Shown in pieces: positions 44,887 to 53,476 of a DNA stretch of 64,000 nt. This DNA comes from DSOI01 sp041394885 (GTDB lineage: Bacteria > Acidobacteriota > Terriglobia > Bryobacterales > Bryobacteraceae): assembly GCA_041394885.1 (NCBI GenBank), contig JAWKHI010000041.1, forward strand, positions 6,018-70,017, read 5' to 3'. The notes below the pieces were generated by a model that did not search any database, had not been told where the DNA came from, and saw only the letters and a program-made list of their open reading frames with translations. Both the position numbers and the translations under genes were made by a program. Numbering within the stretch: position 1 is the first letter of the stretch; each line of letters begins with the position of its first letter.

Positions 44887-45038
44887 TGTTTCTATCAGAG
44901 TTCAGGGGTTCGCCGCGTGTTCCTCCGCTGAGTACTACCCCGGTTGGCTGAAGTGTTTCCCCGATAGTTCTTTGCCTCTCCAACCCCTAGAATTGAACTT
45001 CAGACTAGATTTGCCGCGGGTTTCGAACGGACAGGCGA

Positions 45039-46919
45039 GTGGCCGAACTATACGATAAGCGAGACGATACACAATGCCGCTACTGTGGCGGCAAGCTGAG
45101 TTTCCTCCAGCGGATGTCGCGGCAGGAGTTCTGTTCGCCCGAGCACAGGCAGTCGTTCCAGCGCGAGCAGGAAGAGCTGGCGCTGGCGCGGCTCCAACTG
45201 GCCCTCGACCCCCCGGCCCAAAAAGCGCCCCCGCCTCCCCCGGAATTACCGCCGCTGGCGCCTGTGGAACCGGAACCGGCAGTGGAATCCCTGGAGGTTG
45301 CCCCCGGATCCGGTTTCGCCGAAGACGACGAAGAGCCGGCGGGTCTTTGTCAGCCGCTGGTGGTTCAGCCGCCGCCTGTCGCGTCCCAGATCCCCTGTCA
45401 GGACGAAATGGGGCAGGAGGCGTTGGCCTCCGGCGCAACGGCGTTCCCCGTGCTGCGCCTGCCGACGCCGGAACGGCAATGGGCACCGGCCGGCGGTAGC
45501 CCGAATCTGCATGGGCTGGTCCGTCCGGCGCCAGGCGACCTTCTCACCATCTTCGTCCTCCCCCCGGCCGAGGAGTCCGCCACGCTCGCCTGCCGTATGC
45601 CCGCCATGGGGCTCGAACGCGCGCAATGGGATCGGATCGAGGAAGAAGAACACGTCCGTCTCTCGGAACCGCCGATGGCCGGCCTGGTCCCCATCAAGGG
45701 ACCGCAGACCCTGAAGGTGCAGATCGGGTTGTCGCGGCCGAGCGCGGAGCCGGAACATCCGGTTGCCTCCCCTAATACTTCTGTCCCGATTCCCCACACG
45801 GCCCGGACCGCTGGTCCGCGGATGGGCGGCGTGCGCGCCTTCCGCACCCGTATCGGCGCCGCTGGAAAGCTGCGCCCGGCTACCGGAGGCGCCACCGAGC
45901 CGATCGAGGTGCGAGGCGAAATAACGCCCACCATGCCGCGGATGAACGCCAGCGGACTCTCGGGTTCCGCCTTGGGATCCAAGCCCGATTCGGGTGTGCC
46001 GGCGGAAGAGGCCGTTCGTCCCGCCGCCGCGGGGGAGGGAAGCGGCGATCTCCGCATGGACGGGTCGCAAATACCGTCCGCCGGCTATTGTTCGTTGGGC
46101 GGCGGGCCGCTCGACCGCGAAGCCTCGCCCCGGCTGGCGCCGCCTTCGTTCCCGCCTTTCGATCTGCCCGCCGTGCGCGCCCTGCTTTCCGCCAGCGTAC
46201 ATGACCGGTGCGTTCCGATCGAGTCGTTCTCCGCCCGCCGGCCCGATGCTCCCGTCATTGAGCGCCCGGACGCCTCGCCAGCCGGACCGGATCAACCGCC
46301 GGCCGTGCTGCTGCGCCTGAGCGGCAGTCCCGAATTGGGCGCCCTTCCTACTGGGGAGCCGATCCGCGGATACCAGGTCATCAACCTCATTACCATCCGT
46401 CAACTGGAACCGGTGCGCCGGCCGGCTGGAGAGAGCCATATCCACGGGGCTGAGCCGCCGGCGCCGCGTCCGGCTCGTGTCAACCTCCCCGCGCCCGATC
46501 TCCGTGGGGCTGGATGCCACCAAGGCGTAGAGCCGCGAATCGGAGGAATGGGGCCACGCCGCGATTGGGACTCGCTCGGTCCCGCCATCTCGGGCAAGCC
46601 GGGAGTCTGGAAGGCTTCCGCCGCCTCGGCCCCGCCCCCCGTATTACGCCGCGGCAACATGGTGGGCCTCGAGGTGGATTCGCCCGGGGCGCCCCCGTCC
46701 GGCGCTTTGAGCGAAGAGATCAGCCCTGCTTTGGACTCGGTCCGTGTTGCTCCGAGGAAGCCTTCTCACGCCGCGCCGTCTGCCAGCGCCGGCGTCCCTG
46801 CGCTGGAGCAAATCGTCCGATGGCCCATACGGCCTAAAGATTCCCTGGCGGAACCCGATCTTCAAGCTATCGGCTGTTCGTTTGCATCCGGAGGAGGACT
46901 GTGGGATTCGCTGACCTAG
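45039..46919 (+). CDS. Zinc-finger protein with long Pro-rich disordered region
   Basis: A 626-residue protein I do not recognise. Residues 13-36 form a compact C-x2-C ... C-x3-H knuckle (CRYCGGKL ... FCSPEH), followed by a charged helix (QREQEELALARLQL). The remainder, about residues 60-626, is Pro/Ala/Gly/Arg-rich, low complexity and probably disordered, with no signal peptide or membrane span. The start is GTG at 45039. Its stop lies 19 bp inside the TPR gene, so they are co-translated, and pilin-like genes follow. Role unknown; a cytoplasmic regulator or assembly adaptor for the locus is only a guess. Confidence 0.7.
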   Translation: MAELYDKRDDTQCRYCGGKLSFLQRMSRQEFCSPEHRQSFQREQEELALARLQLALDPPAQKAPPPPPELPPLAPVEPEPAVESLEVAPGSGFAEDDEEPAGLCQPLVVQPPPVASQIPCQDEMGQEALASGATAFPVLRLPTPERQWAPAGGSPNLHGLVRPAPGDLLTIFVLPPAEESATLACRMPAMGLERAQWDRIEEEEHVRLSEPPMAGLVPIKGPQTLKVQIGLSRPSAEPEHPVASPNTSVPIPHTARTAGPRMGGVRAFRTRIGAAGKLRPATGGATEPIEVRGEITPTMPRMNASGLSGSALGSKPDSGVPAEEAVRPAAAGEGSGDLRMDGSQIPSAGYCSLGGGPLDREASPRLAPPSFPPFDLPAVRALLSASVHDRCVPIESFSARRPDAPVIERPDASPAGPDQPPAVLLRLSGSPELGALPTGEPIRGYQVINLITIRQLEPVRRPAGESHIHGAEPPAPRPARVNLPAPDLRGAGCHQGVEPRIGGMGPRRDWDSLGPAISGKPGVWKASAASAPPPVLRRGNMVGLEVDSPGAPPSGALSEEISPALDSVRVAPRKPSHAAPSASAGVPALEQIVRWPIRPKDSLAEPDLQAIGCSFASGGGLWDSLT

Positions 46920-47965
46920 CCCCGAATTTCGACCCGGAAAACTCGGGTTCCAAACCGCGCGAGACCAAGGAGTCCAGCGCCTCGCCTGCGTCGTCCGGCG
47001 CGGGGGAGACGGCATCGGTCGCGCTCGAAGAGGGGCTGGCGGCCACCGCGCTCGCCTTTGAGGACTTCCGTGCCGTCATCCGCCACTGTTCGCGGATCGT
47101 GCAAGTGCAGCAGGAACATTTCGAGGCCTGGTTCAACCTCGGCTACGCCCGGCAGCAGGTGGGTGAACTCGAGGAGGCCGTCTTCGCCTACCATCGCTCG
47201 TCCCGCCTCCGCCCCTCCGACGCCCGCCCGCTCGTGAATCTGGGATTGGTGCGCCAGACGCTCAATGACTCCGAAGGCGCCGGCGAGGCCTACCGGGAAG
47301 CCCTCCAGGCCGATCCCGGCCATCCCCAGGCTCTGTGGAATCTTGCGCTCCTGGTCGAGGCCGACGGAGAGTACGCCGAAGCCGAGTCCTATTACGCCCG
47401 CCTGGAGAAGATCCTGCCCGACGACGAAGAGGTCTTGTTCCGGCTGGGCCTGACCCGCCTTTACCTGGAAGAGCCGGAAGGCGCCGTGGAAGCCTTCGAC
47501 GCCTGCATCCGGCGCAAACCGGGGTGGAAGGAAGCGCAATTGAACCGCGGCCTGGCCCTGGCCGCCTGCGGCCGTCACGCTGAGGCCAAGGCGATGCTCA
47601 ACCGCGTGCTCGAGTCGGACCCAAGGTCCGAGGAAGCCTTGTGCGGTTTGGCCGCGGTGGCGGTGGAAAGCGCGGATTGGGACACCGCCCTCGCCGTACG
47701 CAAGCAGCTGCTCGAAGCGCGCGGCTCGCTGCCCGAGCTCACCTACAATCTGGCGCTCGCCCTCGATCAGCAGGGGCGAACCGAGGAAGCGATCCGGTTC
47801 TACTGCGAGGCGATCAAGGAGCGGCCGAAGTTTCCCGAGGCCTTGCTCAATCTGGGCCACGCGTTGGACCGGCTTGGCCGCCACACCGAAGCCGTCGAAT
47901 GCTGGAAGCGCGCCATGGGCCTCAATTCCGCCTACGCCACGGCCTACTTCCGCGCCAAGGAATGA
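46901..47965 (+). CDS. Tetratricopeptide repeat protein
   Basis: A 354-residue protein built mostly of TPR helices from about residue 70 to the end (for example EAWFNLGYARQQVGELEEAV, PEALLNLGHALDRLGRHTEAV), after a Ser/Gly-rich N-terminal stretch. TPR superhelices bind partner proteins, and TadD-type TPR proteins accompany Tad pilus loci, but this one has no lipoprotein signal. GTG start at 46901 with a strong GGAGGAGG site eight bases before. It overlaps the zinc-finger gene and precedes the TadE-like genes by 191 bp, with a hairpin between. Confidence 0.88.
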   Translation: MGFADLAPNFDPENSGSKPRETKESSASPASSGAGETASVALEEGLAATALAFEDFRAVIRHCSRIVQVQQEHFEAWFNLGYARQQVGELEEAVFAYHRSSRLRPSDARPLVNLGLVRQTLNDSEGAGEAYREALQADPGHPQALWNLALLVEADGEYAEAESYYARLEKILPDDEEVLFRLGLTRLYLEEPEGAVEAFDACIRRKPGWKEAQLNRGLALAACGRHAEAKAMLNRVLESDPRSEEALCGLAAVAVESADWDTALAVRKQLLEARGSLPELTYNLALALDQQGRTEEAIRFYCEAIKERPKFPEALLNLGHALDRLGRHTEAVECWKRAMGLNSAYATAYFRAKE

Positions 47966-47980
47966 TCCCTAAGCCTTCTC

Positions 47981-48011
47981 GAAACGCGGCCGGGCGCACT
48001 GGCCGCGTTTC
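47981..48011 (+). terminator. Terminator-like hairpin after the TPR gene
   Basis: An 11-bp perfect stem (47981-47991 with 48001-48011) closes a nine-base loop 16 bp after the TPR stop. No T-run follows beyond the TTT inside the stem, so termination may be weak or the hairpin may protect the mRNA end. Confidence 0.5.
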
Positions 48012-48070
48012 CGCGTCTATCGCCGCCAACCTCACGCGTCTGCTGTGGCCGCCGATGACCAACTAACGGT

Positions 48071-48147
48071 ACTAGGGAGAGCCCCTACGAGGGCTAGGGC
48101 GAAACAAAAATCAACCCGCAGCACTTACGGGATAGGTCCATATCCCG
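48071..48147. promoter_or_regulatory. CTAGGG/CCCCTA cluster upstream of the TadE-like gene
   Basis: ACTAGGG (48071-48077), the inverted CCCCTA (48082-48087) and CTAGGG (48094-48099) stand close together. An additional 7-bp inverted pair (CGGGATA / TATCCCG, 48128-48134 and 48141-48147) lies just before the first TadE start. The triple half-site matches the arrangement at 18897-18920. Inferred to be an operator of a response regulator. Confidence 0.4.
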
Positions 48148-48156
48148 GATTGGTAC

Positions 48157-48657
48157 ATGCTGAATATGAGCCAAGCCATGAAAACGAAAACACGCCGCCG
48201 GCGCGGCAACGCGCTCATCGAGATGTCATTGATGATCGTGCCGTTGTTCGGCCTTTTGTTCGGCATCGTCGACTTCGGTTTCGCGATCTTCATTCGCAGT
48301 ACGCTGCAGCACTCGGTGCGCGAAGGGGTGCGCTACGCGGTGACCTATCAGATCCAACCCGGGTTGTGCCAGGACGATTCGATCAAGGAGACGGTCAAGA
48401 CGCAGGCCATCGGCTTTCTGACGCCCGCCCAGCACGCCAACAAGATCCAGATCCGGTACTACGACCCGTTGACGTTCAACGAAGTGCTGGCGCCGCAGGG
48501 AAACTCGCCGGGCAACATCGTGGAAGTGGCTGTCGAGGGATATCAATACAGTTGGCTCGCCCCGTTGTTTTGGTCGGCCTCGCCGTTGAGCATTAACGTC
48601 CGGGCCTCGGACCGTATGGAAGGCTTGCCGGGCGGCGGAGCGGCGCCGTGCCGGTAG
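48157..48657 (+). CDS. TadE-like pseudopilin
   Basis: A 166-residue protein with a basic N-terminus (KTKTRRRRGNALIEMSL) running into one hydrophobic segment (IVPLFGLLFGIVDFGFAIF), the typical TadE/TadG anchor. The periplasmic part is beta-rich with two Cys residues. Such minor pseudopilins associate with Flp/Tad pili. Start uncertain: ATGs at 48157, 48166 and 48178 are all in frame and none has a clear ribosome site. The second TadE-like gene follows after 35 bp. Confidence 0.85.
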   Translation: MLNMSQAMKTKTRRRRGNALIEMSLMIVPLFGLLFGIVDFGFAIFIRSTLQHSVREGVRYAVTYQIQPGLCQDDSIKETVKTQAIGFLTPAQHANKIQIRYYDPLTFNEVLAPQGNSPGNIVEVAVEGYQYSWLAPLFWSASPLSINVRASDRMEGLPGGGAAPCR

Positions 48658-48692
48658 ATTCGGGTAAAAGGTCAATGCCGCAGGGAGGAATC

Positions 48693-49346
48693 ATGATGCG
48701 CAGAAACCAAAGAAAACGCCGCGGGAATACGCTTCTCGAATTCGGCCTGGTCGCAATATTCCTGGTGCCTTTGTTTTTGGGTACCGTCAACCTGGGTCTG
48801 AACCTCGGACGCAGCGTTCAGGTGTCGCAGGTGGCCCGCGATGCCGGGCACCTCTATGTGCGTCAAATGGATTTCTCGCTCAGCGGCAGCAAGGACCTGC
48901 TGGTGAAGCTCTCGAGCGGTCTCGGTATGACCGTCAACGGGGGCAACGGCACCGTGATTCTTTCGCGGATCATGAAGGTCGGCCCCGCCGAGTGTCAGGC
49001 CGGCACCGGCAGCACCGCTTGCGCCAACCTGGGGCAGGCCGTGTTCACCCAGCGCTACGTGATCGGCAATTCCACGCTGAAGTCCAGCGAATTCGGCACC
49101 CCGGCGTCGAGTATCGTGCTCACCTACGCCGTTGACGCGCAGGGCCTGAAAGTGGGCGATATCCGGCCCCAGGACTACACCACCAACGCCTCCGCGGTCG
49201 CCACCGGCTTCACCACTCTGCTGCCGGGCATGCTCGACGGAGAAACCTCCTATGTCGCGGAAGCCTATTTCGCTTCCCCGGAATGGAATCTCGACAACAG
49301 CTACACCGCGACCGCTCCCGGCGTCTACGCGAGGTCCATCTACTAA
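48693..49346 (+). CDS. TadE-like pseudopilin (second)
   Basis: A 217-residue protein: basic start (MMRRNQRKRRGNTLLEFGL), one hydrophobic anchor (AIFLVPLFLGTVNLGL), and an extracytoplasmic domain. A strong GGGAGGAA site selects the ATG at 48693 over an earlier in-frame codon. Longer than typical TadE and quite different from the first copy. The stop TAA sits in a perfect AATACGTATT palindrome, and a GC-rich hairpin follows before the VWA gene. Confidence 0.85.
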   Translation: MMRRNQRKRRGNTLLEFGLVAIFLVPLFLGTVNLGLNLGRSVQVSQVARDAGHLYVRQMDFSLSGSKDLLVKLSSGLGMTVNGGNGTVILSRIMKVGPAECQAGTGSTACANLGQAVFTQRYVIGNSTLKSSEFGTPASSIVLTYAVDAQGLKVGDIRPQDYTTNASAVATGFTTLLPGMLDGETSYVAEAYFASPEWNLDNSYTATAPGVYARSIY

Positions 49347-49361
49347 TACGTATTGACTGTG

Positions 49362-49381
49362 CCGCGCGCGCCGCCGCGCGG
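49362..49381 (+). other. GC-rich hairpin between TadE-like and VWA-TadG genes
   Basis: A 7-bp perfect stem (49362-49368 with 49375-49381) and six-base loop directly upstream of the AAGGAG ribosome site of the VWA gene. No T-run. It might tune relative expression within the operon. Confidence 0.4.
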
Positions 49382-49398
49382 ACAAGGAGAAAGCTGCC

Positions 49399-50898
49399 AT
49401 GCGAAACTCAACCCGCTCCACCCGCCGCCGCAAAGGCTTCGCCATCATTCTGACGGCGCTGATGCTCACCTTCATCGTTCCCATGGTGGGCCTGGCCATC
49501 GACGCCGGAATCCTCTATTCGGTCCGCGCGCGCATCTCGGCCGCCTCCGACGCCGCCGCCATGGCTTCGGCCCGCGCCCTCGCCACCGGACTCACCATTC
49601 AGGATCAGGAAGCCAGCGCCATCGCCCGGGCCCAAGCCGTCTTCGCGGCCAACTTCCCCACTGGGTCCATGGAGACCAGTGCGCCCACCGTCGGCGCTAT
49701 CGTCGAGGAGGTCAACAACGTGACCCGCCGCGTCACCGTCTCCGCCGGCGTCACCCCTCCCGTCTACTTCATGCGCTACCTTGGATGGGGCTCGGCCGGC
49801 AAGACCCTGCGCGTCAACGTCATCGGCCAGGCCTCGCGCCGCGACATCAACCTGATGATGGTGATTGACCGGTCCGGCTCGCTCCAAAGCGCAGGCGCCT
49901 GTGACGATCTCGAAGTAGCCGCTCAAGCATTCACCAATTTGTTCGCCAACCAACGCGACCGCCTCGGCCTGATCACCTTCGGTGGCTCCTACCGCCTGGA
50001 CTATGCCCCGACCAAATTCTTCAAGACCTCGCCCACACTCAACTCCGAGATCGGCAAGCTCTATCCGGGCGGCTGCGCCGGCTGGACCGGTTCGGCCCAG
50101 GGCCTCTGGCAGGGCTATCAGGAACTGGTGAACCTCAACGAGCCGGGCCGCTTGAATGTGATCCTGTTCTTCACCGACGGGCAGCCGAACACCATCACCA
50201 ATGACTGGGTGCTCGATGTCAACGGCACCCCGGGCAACACCGACATGACCCGCTGCTACGATTGGGAACACGGCAAATACTACTATCAGTCCGGCTATGA
50301 TCCTTCCAACTTGCGCTATCGGGGCTACATCGCCCAGGACATCAACAGTGGAAACACCGATGGCGTACGTGGTCACGAGGCCGGCCCAATGCCTGCTAAC
50401 GACCCTGGCGACGTTACCATCCCCGTGGGCTATTCCGGCTCGGCGAAGTCGAGCAGTTACGACTGCTGGTGGCGCGGAAGCGGCGGAACCGTGGTCGAAC
50501 GCGATATTCCCTACTACCCCGACACCGATCTCTACGGCAACTCGATGTTCGGCTTCAAGTCCGTCACCACCTGGACTTCGGGCCCCTACGCCGGAAAGGT
50601 CCGGTACGGCAGCGGCACCACGGGAATCAATGCCGCCAAGAACGCCGTCGACAACGCGGCGCAGCGCATCCGCAACAAAGTGGGCAATCCGAATCTGACC
50701 ACCATGATCTACGCCATCGGCCTTGGTGGTGTGGGCGAAGCCGAGTCCGACATGCTCGAACGCATCGCCAACGATCGCGATAGCGCCATCTTCGACCCTA
50801 ATTCGCCGGAAGGGCTTTACGTCTATGCCCCCAACCCGGCCGCGCTCAACGAAGCGTTCGTGCGCATCGCTTCGGAAATCCTCCGCTACTCGTTGTAG
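49399..50898 (+). CDS. VWA-domain TadG-like protein
   Basis: A 499-residue protein with TadG-type N-terminal anchor (RKGFAIILTALMLTFIVPMVGLAIDAG) and a von Willebrand factor A domain from about residue 150. The MIDAS begins with Asp157-x-Ser159-x-Ser161 (VIDRSGS), with FFTDGQPN further on. Long inserted loops rich in Tyr, Gly and Asn (residues about 280-400) are unusual. Expected to be anchored in the inner membrane with the VWA domain outside. A ribosome site AAGGAG lies before the ATG at 49399. A strong terminator follows and then a close paralogue. Confidence 0.9.
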   Translation: MRNSTRSTRRRKGFAIILTALMLTFIVPMVGLAIDAGILYSVRARISAASDAAAMASARALATGLTIQDQEASAIARAQAVFAANFPTGSMETSAPTVGAIVEEVNNVTRRVTVSAGVTPPVYFMRYLGWGSAGKTLRVNVIGQASRRDINLMMVIDRSGSLQSAGACDDLEVAAQAFTNLFANQRDRLGLITFGGSYRLDYAPTKFFKTSPTLNSEIGKLYPGGCAGWTGSAQGLWQGYQELVNLNEPGRLNVILFFTDGQPNTITNDWVLDVNGTPGNTDMTRCYDWEHGKYYYQSGYDPSNLRYRGYIAQDINSGNTDGVRGHEAGPMPANDPGDVTIPVGYSGSAKSSSYDCWWRGSGGTVVERDIPYYPDTDLYGNSMFGFKSVTTWTSGPYAGKVRYGSGTTGINAAKNAVDNAAQRIRNKVGNPNLTTMIYAIGLGGVGEAESDMLERIANDRDSAIFDPNSPEGLYVYAPNPAALNEAFVRIASEILRYSL

Positions 50899-50941
50899 AT
50901 CGGAGATCGGCGCCAAACAGTTCCCTTCGGTCGGGAAGTCT

Positions 50942-50990
50942 GCCCCGCTCGCGCCGCCGGTTCGCCGGCTGGCGGGCGGGGCTCTTTTTC
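50942..50990 (+). terminator. Intrinsic terminator between the two VWA-TadG genes
   Basis: A long GC-rich hairpin: outer arms GCCCCGC (50942-50948) and GCGGGGC (50976-50982), inner GCCGG-TTCG-CCGGC, then TCTTTTTC. It should end most transcripts after the first gene, leaving little promoter space (28 bp) before the second. Confidence 0.75.
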
Positions 50991-51018
50991 GTTCTCACGG
51001 CGCCGGGGCGGCGCCGAT

Positions 51019-52506
51019 ATGGGAGGCGTGGCACCACAACGCCTCGTTCGCAAACCTCGCCGCCGCGGATTCGCTCTGATTCTCACGGCCCTGATGCTGG
51101 TCTGGATACTGCCGCTGGTCGGTCTCGCTATCGACGCCGGAATCCTCTACGCGGTGAAAGCGCAGTTGCAGTCGGCCTGCGACGCCGCCGCGCTCGCCGC
51201 CGCGCGGAATCTCTCGGTTGGCTTGACATTGAGCGAGCAGGAGGCAAGCGCGCGCGCACGCACCGAGGCGTTCTTTGACGCCAACTTTCCCACGGGCCAC
51301 TGGGAAACTACCGGAAAGTCCCGGCAGGTGGCCGTCGCTGAAAGCGGTTTTCGCACTCGCAAGGTTACTGTGTCCGGCTCGGTGACGGTGCCCCTGTTCT
51401 TCATGCGGACCCTCGGGCTGAGCACGTCCGCGGTGAACGCCTCCGGCCAGGCCGCCCGCCGCGACGTGAACGTGATGCTGGTCATGGACCGTTCCGGATC
51501 GCTCGAAACCGCCGGCGCGTGCGACGACCTCGAAACCGCGGCTATGTCCTTTGTCAACTCGTTCGCCAACGGGCGGGACCGGCTCGGGCTGGTGACCTAC
51601 GGCGGATCCTACCGCGTCGACTACGCGCCCACCATGAATTTCAAGAACTCGCCCACCCTCGCCAGCCAGATCGATCTGCTCTACCCGGGCGGATGCGCCG
51701 GCTGGACAGGGTCCGCGCAGGCGATCTGGAAGGCCTACGAGGAGATCGTGACCATCAATGAGCCTGGCGCTCTCAATGTCATCCTGTTCTTCACCGACGG
51801 AAAGCCAAACTCGGTCACGGCGGACTGGCCGCTCGATGTGAACGGAACGCCCGGCAATAGCGACATGACCCGCTGCTATGACTGGGAGCACGGCAAATAC
51901 TATTACCAGTCCGGCTACGATCCCTCAGCCCTCACCTACCGCGGCTACATCGCCTACGACAACGGAGACGACGGCATCCATGGACACCAGGCCGGCGCCA
52001 TGCCCACCGGCGACCCCGGCTATGTCTCCATTCCCAATGGCTATTCGGGCTCCTCAAAATCCTCGAGCTATGACTGCTGGTGGCGGTCCAATGGAAGCAA
52101 CGTTTCCCGCGACGTGCCCTTCTATCCCGACAACGATCTTTACGGCAACTCGATGTTCGGCTGGAAGAGTGTCACCACCTGGAGTTCCGGCGCCTACGCC
52201 GGCAAGGTCCGCTACACCAGCAACAACTCCGGCCTCAACGCCGCCATCAATGCCGTCGACAACGCCGCGCGGCGGATTCGCAATCGCGAATTGAACGCGG
52301 GCATCGTAACCGCCATCTACGCCATCGGGCTCGGCGGCGCCGGCGAGGCCGAGGGCGACCTGCTGCTGCGCGTCTCCAACGATGCCGATTCGCCCATCTA
52401 CGATGTGAACTCGCCGGAAGGTCTCTATGTCTACGCGCCCACGGCCAGCCAATTGAATCAGGCCTTCGTCCGGATCGCCAGCGAGATCCTGCGCTATTCC
52501 CAATAG
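51019..52506 (+). CDS. VWA-domain TadG-like protein (paralogue)
   Basis: A 495-residue close paralogue of the preceding gene with the same order: anchor (RRRGFALILTALMLVWILPLVGLAIDAG), MIDAS at Asp157-x-Ser159-x-Ser161 (VMDRSGS), FFTDGKPN and the same unusual Tyr/Gly-rich insert (for example CYDWEHGKYYYQSGYDPS, nearly identical in both). They are an old tandem duplication whose long inserts have been conserved, suggesting an important surface. The ATG at 51019 has a GGCGCCGATATGGG context without a strong ribosome site. Confidence 0.9.
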   Translation: MGGVAPQRLVRKPRRRGFALILTALMLVWILPLVGLAIDAGILYAVKAQLQSACDAAALAAARNLSVGLTLSEQEASARARTEAFFDANFPTGHWETTGKSRQVAVAESGFRTRKVTVSGSVTVPLFFMRTLGLSTSAVNASGQAARRDVNVMLVMDRSGSLETAGACDDLETAAMSFVNSFANGRDRLGLVTYGGSYRVDYAPTMNFKNSPTLASQIDLLYPGGCAGWTGSAQAIWKAYEEIVTINEPGALNVILFFTDGKPNSVTADWPLDVNGTPGNSDMTRCYDWEHGKYYYQSGYDPSALTYRGYIAYDNGDDGIHGHQAGAMPTGDPGYVSIPNGYSGSSKSSSYDCWWRSNGSNVSRDVPFYPDNDLYGNSMFGWKSVTTWSSGAYAGKVRYTSNNSGLNAAINAVDNAARRIRNRELNAGIVTAIYAIGLGGAGEAEGDLLLRVSNDADSPIYDVNSPEGLYVYAPTASQLNQAFVRIASEILRYSQ

Positions 52507-52527
52507 CGCCGGGCGCGCCCCGGTCCG

Positions 52528-52947
52528 CTACGGCGCTCGCAACCGGTAGGGAAATCGAGCCCGCGGCTTTCCCTCCAGCACGGTCGAGGAAAAAGGCGTC
52601 GGCAGCGAGTATCCGCGAATCGAAACCGTGATCCAAGCTGGCCGTCCGCCCGCGTCTGGCTGGACCTCTACCCGCACCTGCGCCGGATCGAGTCGCGGAA
52701 CCTCCGCTCCGGCCACCTTGGCGCGGATCGCCGTCTCGAACTCCGCCGCACCGGCGTACTCCAGGCCGGACCCATACTCAGCCGCCGACGCCACCGCGTC
52801 CTGCAGGGAGTGGATCAGATAAAACGAATACGCAAAGCGCAGCCCTCCGGCTACAAGGGGCGACAGCACCGCCAGCACCAGCGCTACCTCCAACATCGCG
52901 CTGCCCCGGCGAAGGCCCGCTGGCCGGAAACCCGGCCGCACGGTCAT
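52528..52947 (-). CDS. TadE-like pseudopilin (minus strand)
   Basis: A 139-residue protein with basic start, the motif RRGSAMLEVALVLAVLSPLVAGGL as hydrophobic anchor, and a short periplasmic part (VEVQPDAGGRPAWITVSI). The start is the ATG at 52945-52947, overlapping the upstream stop in ATGA; a longer frame to 53118 runs through the neighbour. It faces the VWA-TadG genes across 21 bp. Confidence 0.82.
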   Translation of the reverse strand: MTVRPGFRPAGLRRGSAMLEVALVLAVLSPLVAGGLRFAYSFYLIHSLQDAVASAAEYGSGLEYAGAAEFETAIRAKVAGAEVPRLDPAQVRVEVQPDAGGRPAWITVSIRGYSLPTPFSSTVLEGKPRARFPYRLRAP

Positions 52948-53399
52948 CGCACCAGCTCCACCGGCCGTGATTCCACCGACGCCCGCGCCGTGGACCGTAC
53001 GCGCACACTTGCCGTCTTTTCCCGCACCACCGTGCGCACTAGCGTCAACGGCACGCCAACCACGCTGGTCACCCGCACCATGCCGACCCGCGCCGCATCG
53101 GCCGGGGTGTCTGACCACGCCGGTTCTTCCGCTGCCTGGTCCAGAGCCGCGAACTCGATCCGCTCGGCGTCGACCACGGCCGCCGCCTCCGCCCGCGCCC
53201 GCGCCACGCTATCGGACGCCCCGTCCAGCTCGAGCGCCGCGGCGAGCGCAGCAGCGTCCACTCGCGACCGTAACTCCTTTTGGACCAATAGCATTCGGCT
53301 CACGTCGAGCGCCAAGCCCGCGCCCGCCGCCAACAGAAACAGGCCCAGACATACCACGATCAGAATCGCGCCGCGACGCTCCGTTGGGTCCCGTCTCAT
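52944..53399 (-). CDS. TadG-like anchor protein (minus strand)
   Basis: A 151-residue TadG-type protein: PTERRGAILIVVCLGLFLLAAGAGLALDVSRM is the anchor, followed by a helical segment (VQKELRSRVDAAALAAALEL) and a beta-rich tail, without a VWA domain. The chosen ATG (53397-53399) puts the anchor at the usual place; the frame is open to 53471. It is coupled to the TadE-like gene by ATGA overlap. With it, it forms a two-gene unit transcribed toward the VWA genes. Confidence 0.8.
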   Translation of the reverse strand: MRRDPTERRGAILIVVCLGLFLLAAGAGLALDVSRMLLVQKELRSRVDAAALAAALELDGASDSVARARAEAAAVVDAERIEFAALDQAAEEPAWSDTPADAARVGMVRVTSVVGVPLTLVRTVVREKTASVRVRSTARASVESRPVELVR

Positions 53400-53476
53400 C
53401 GCTCCACTATCGGCATTTCTTGCTGCTTTCAGGAGGTCCCCGGGCTGACCTGTTATCCTAAAAGTTTCCATTTCCC

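Noticed and set aside
49408..50916. 502-codon minus-strand open frame opposite VWA-TadG
   Set aside because: The plus-strand product has anchor, MIDAS and VWA features; the antisense frame has none.
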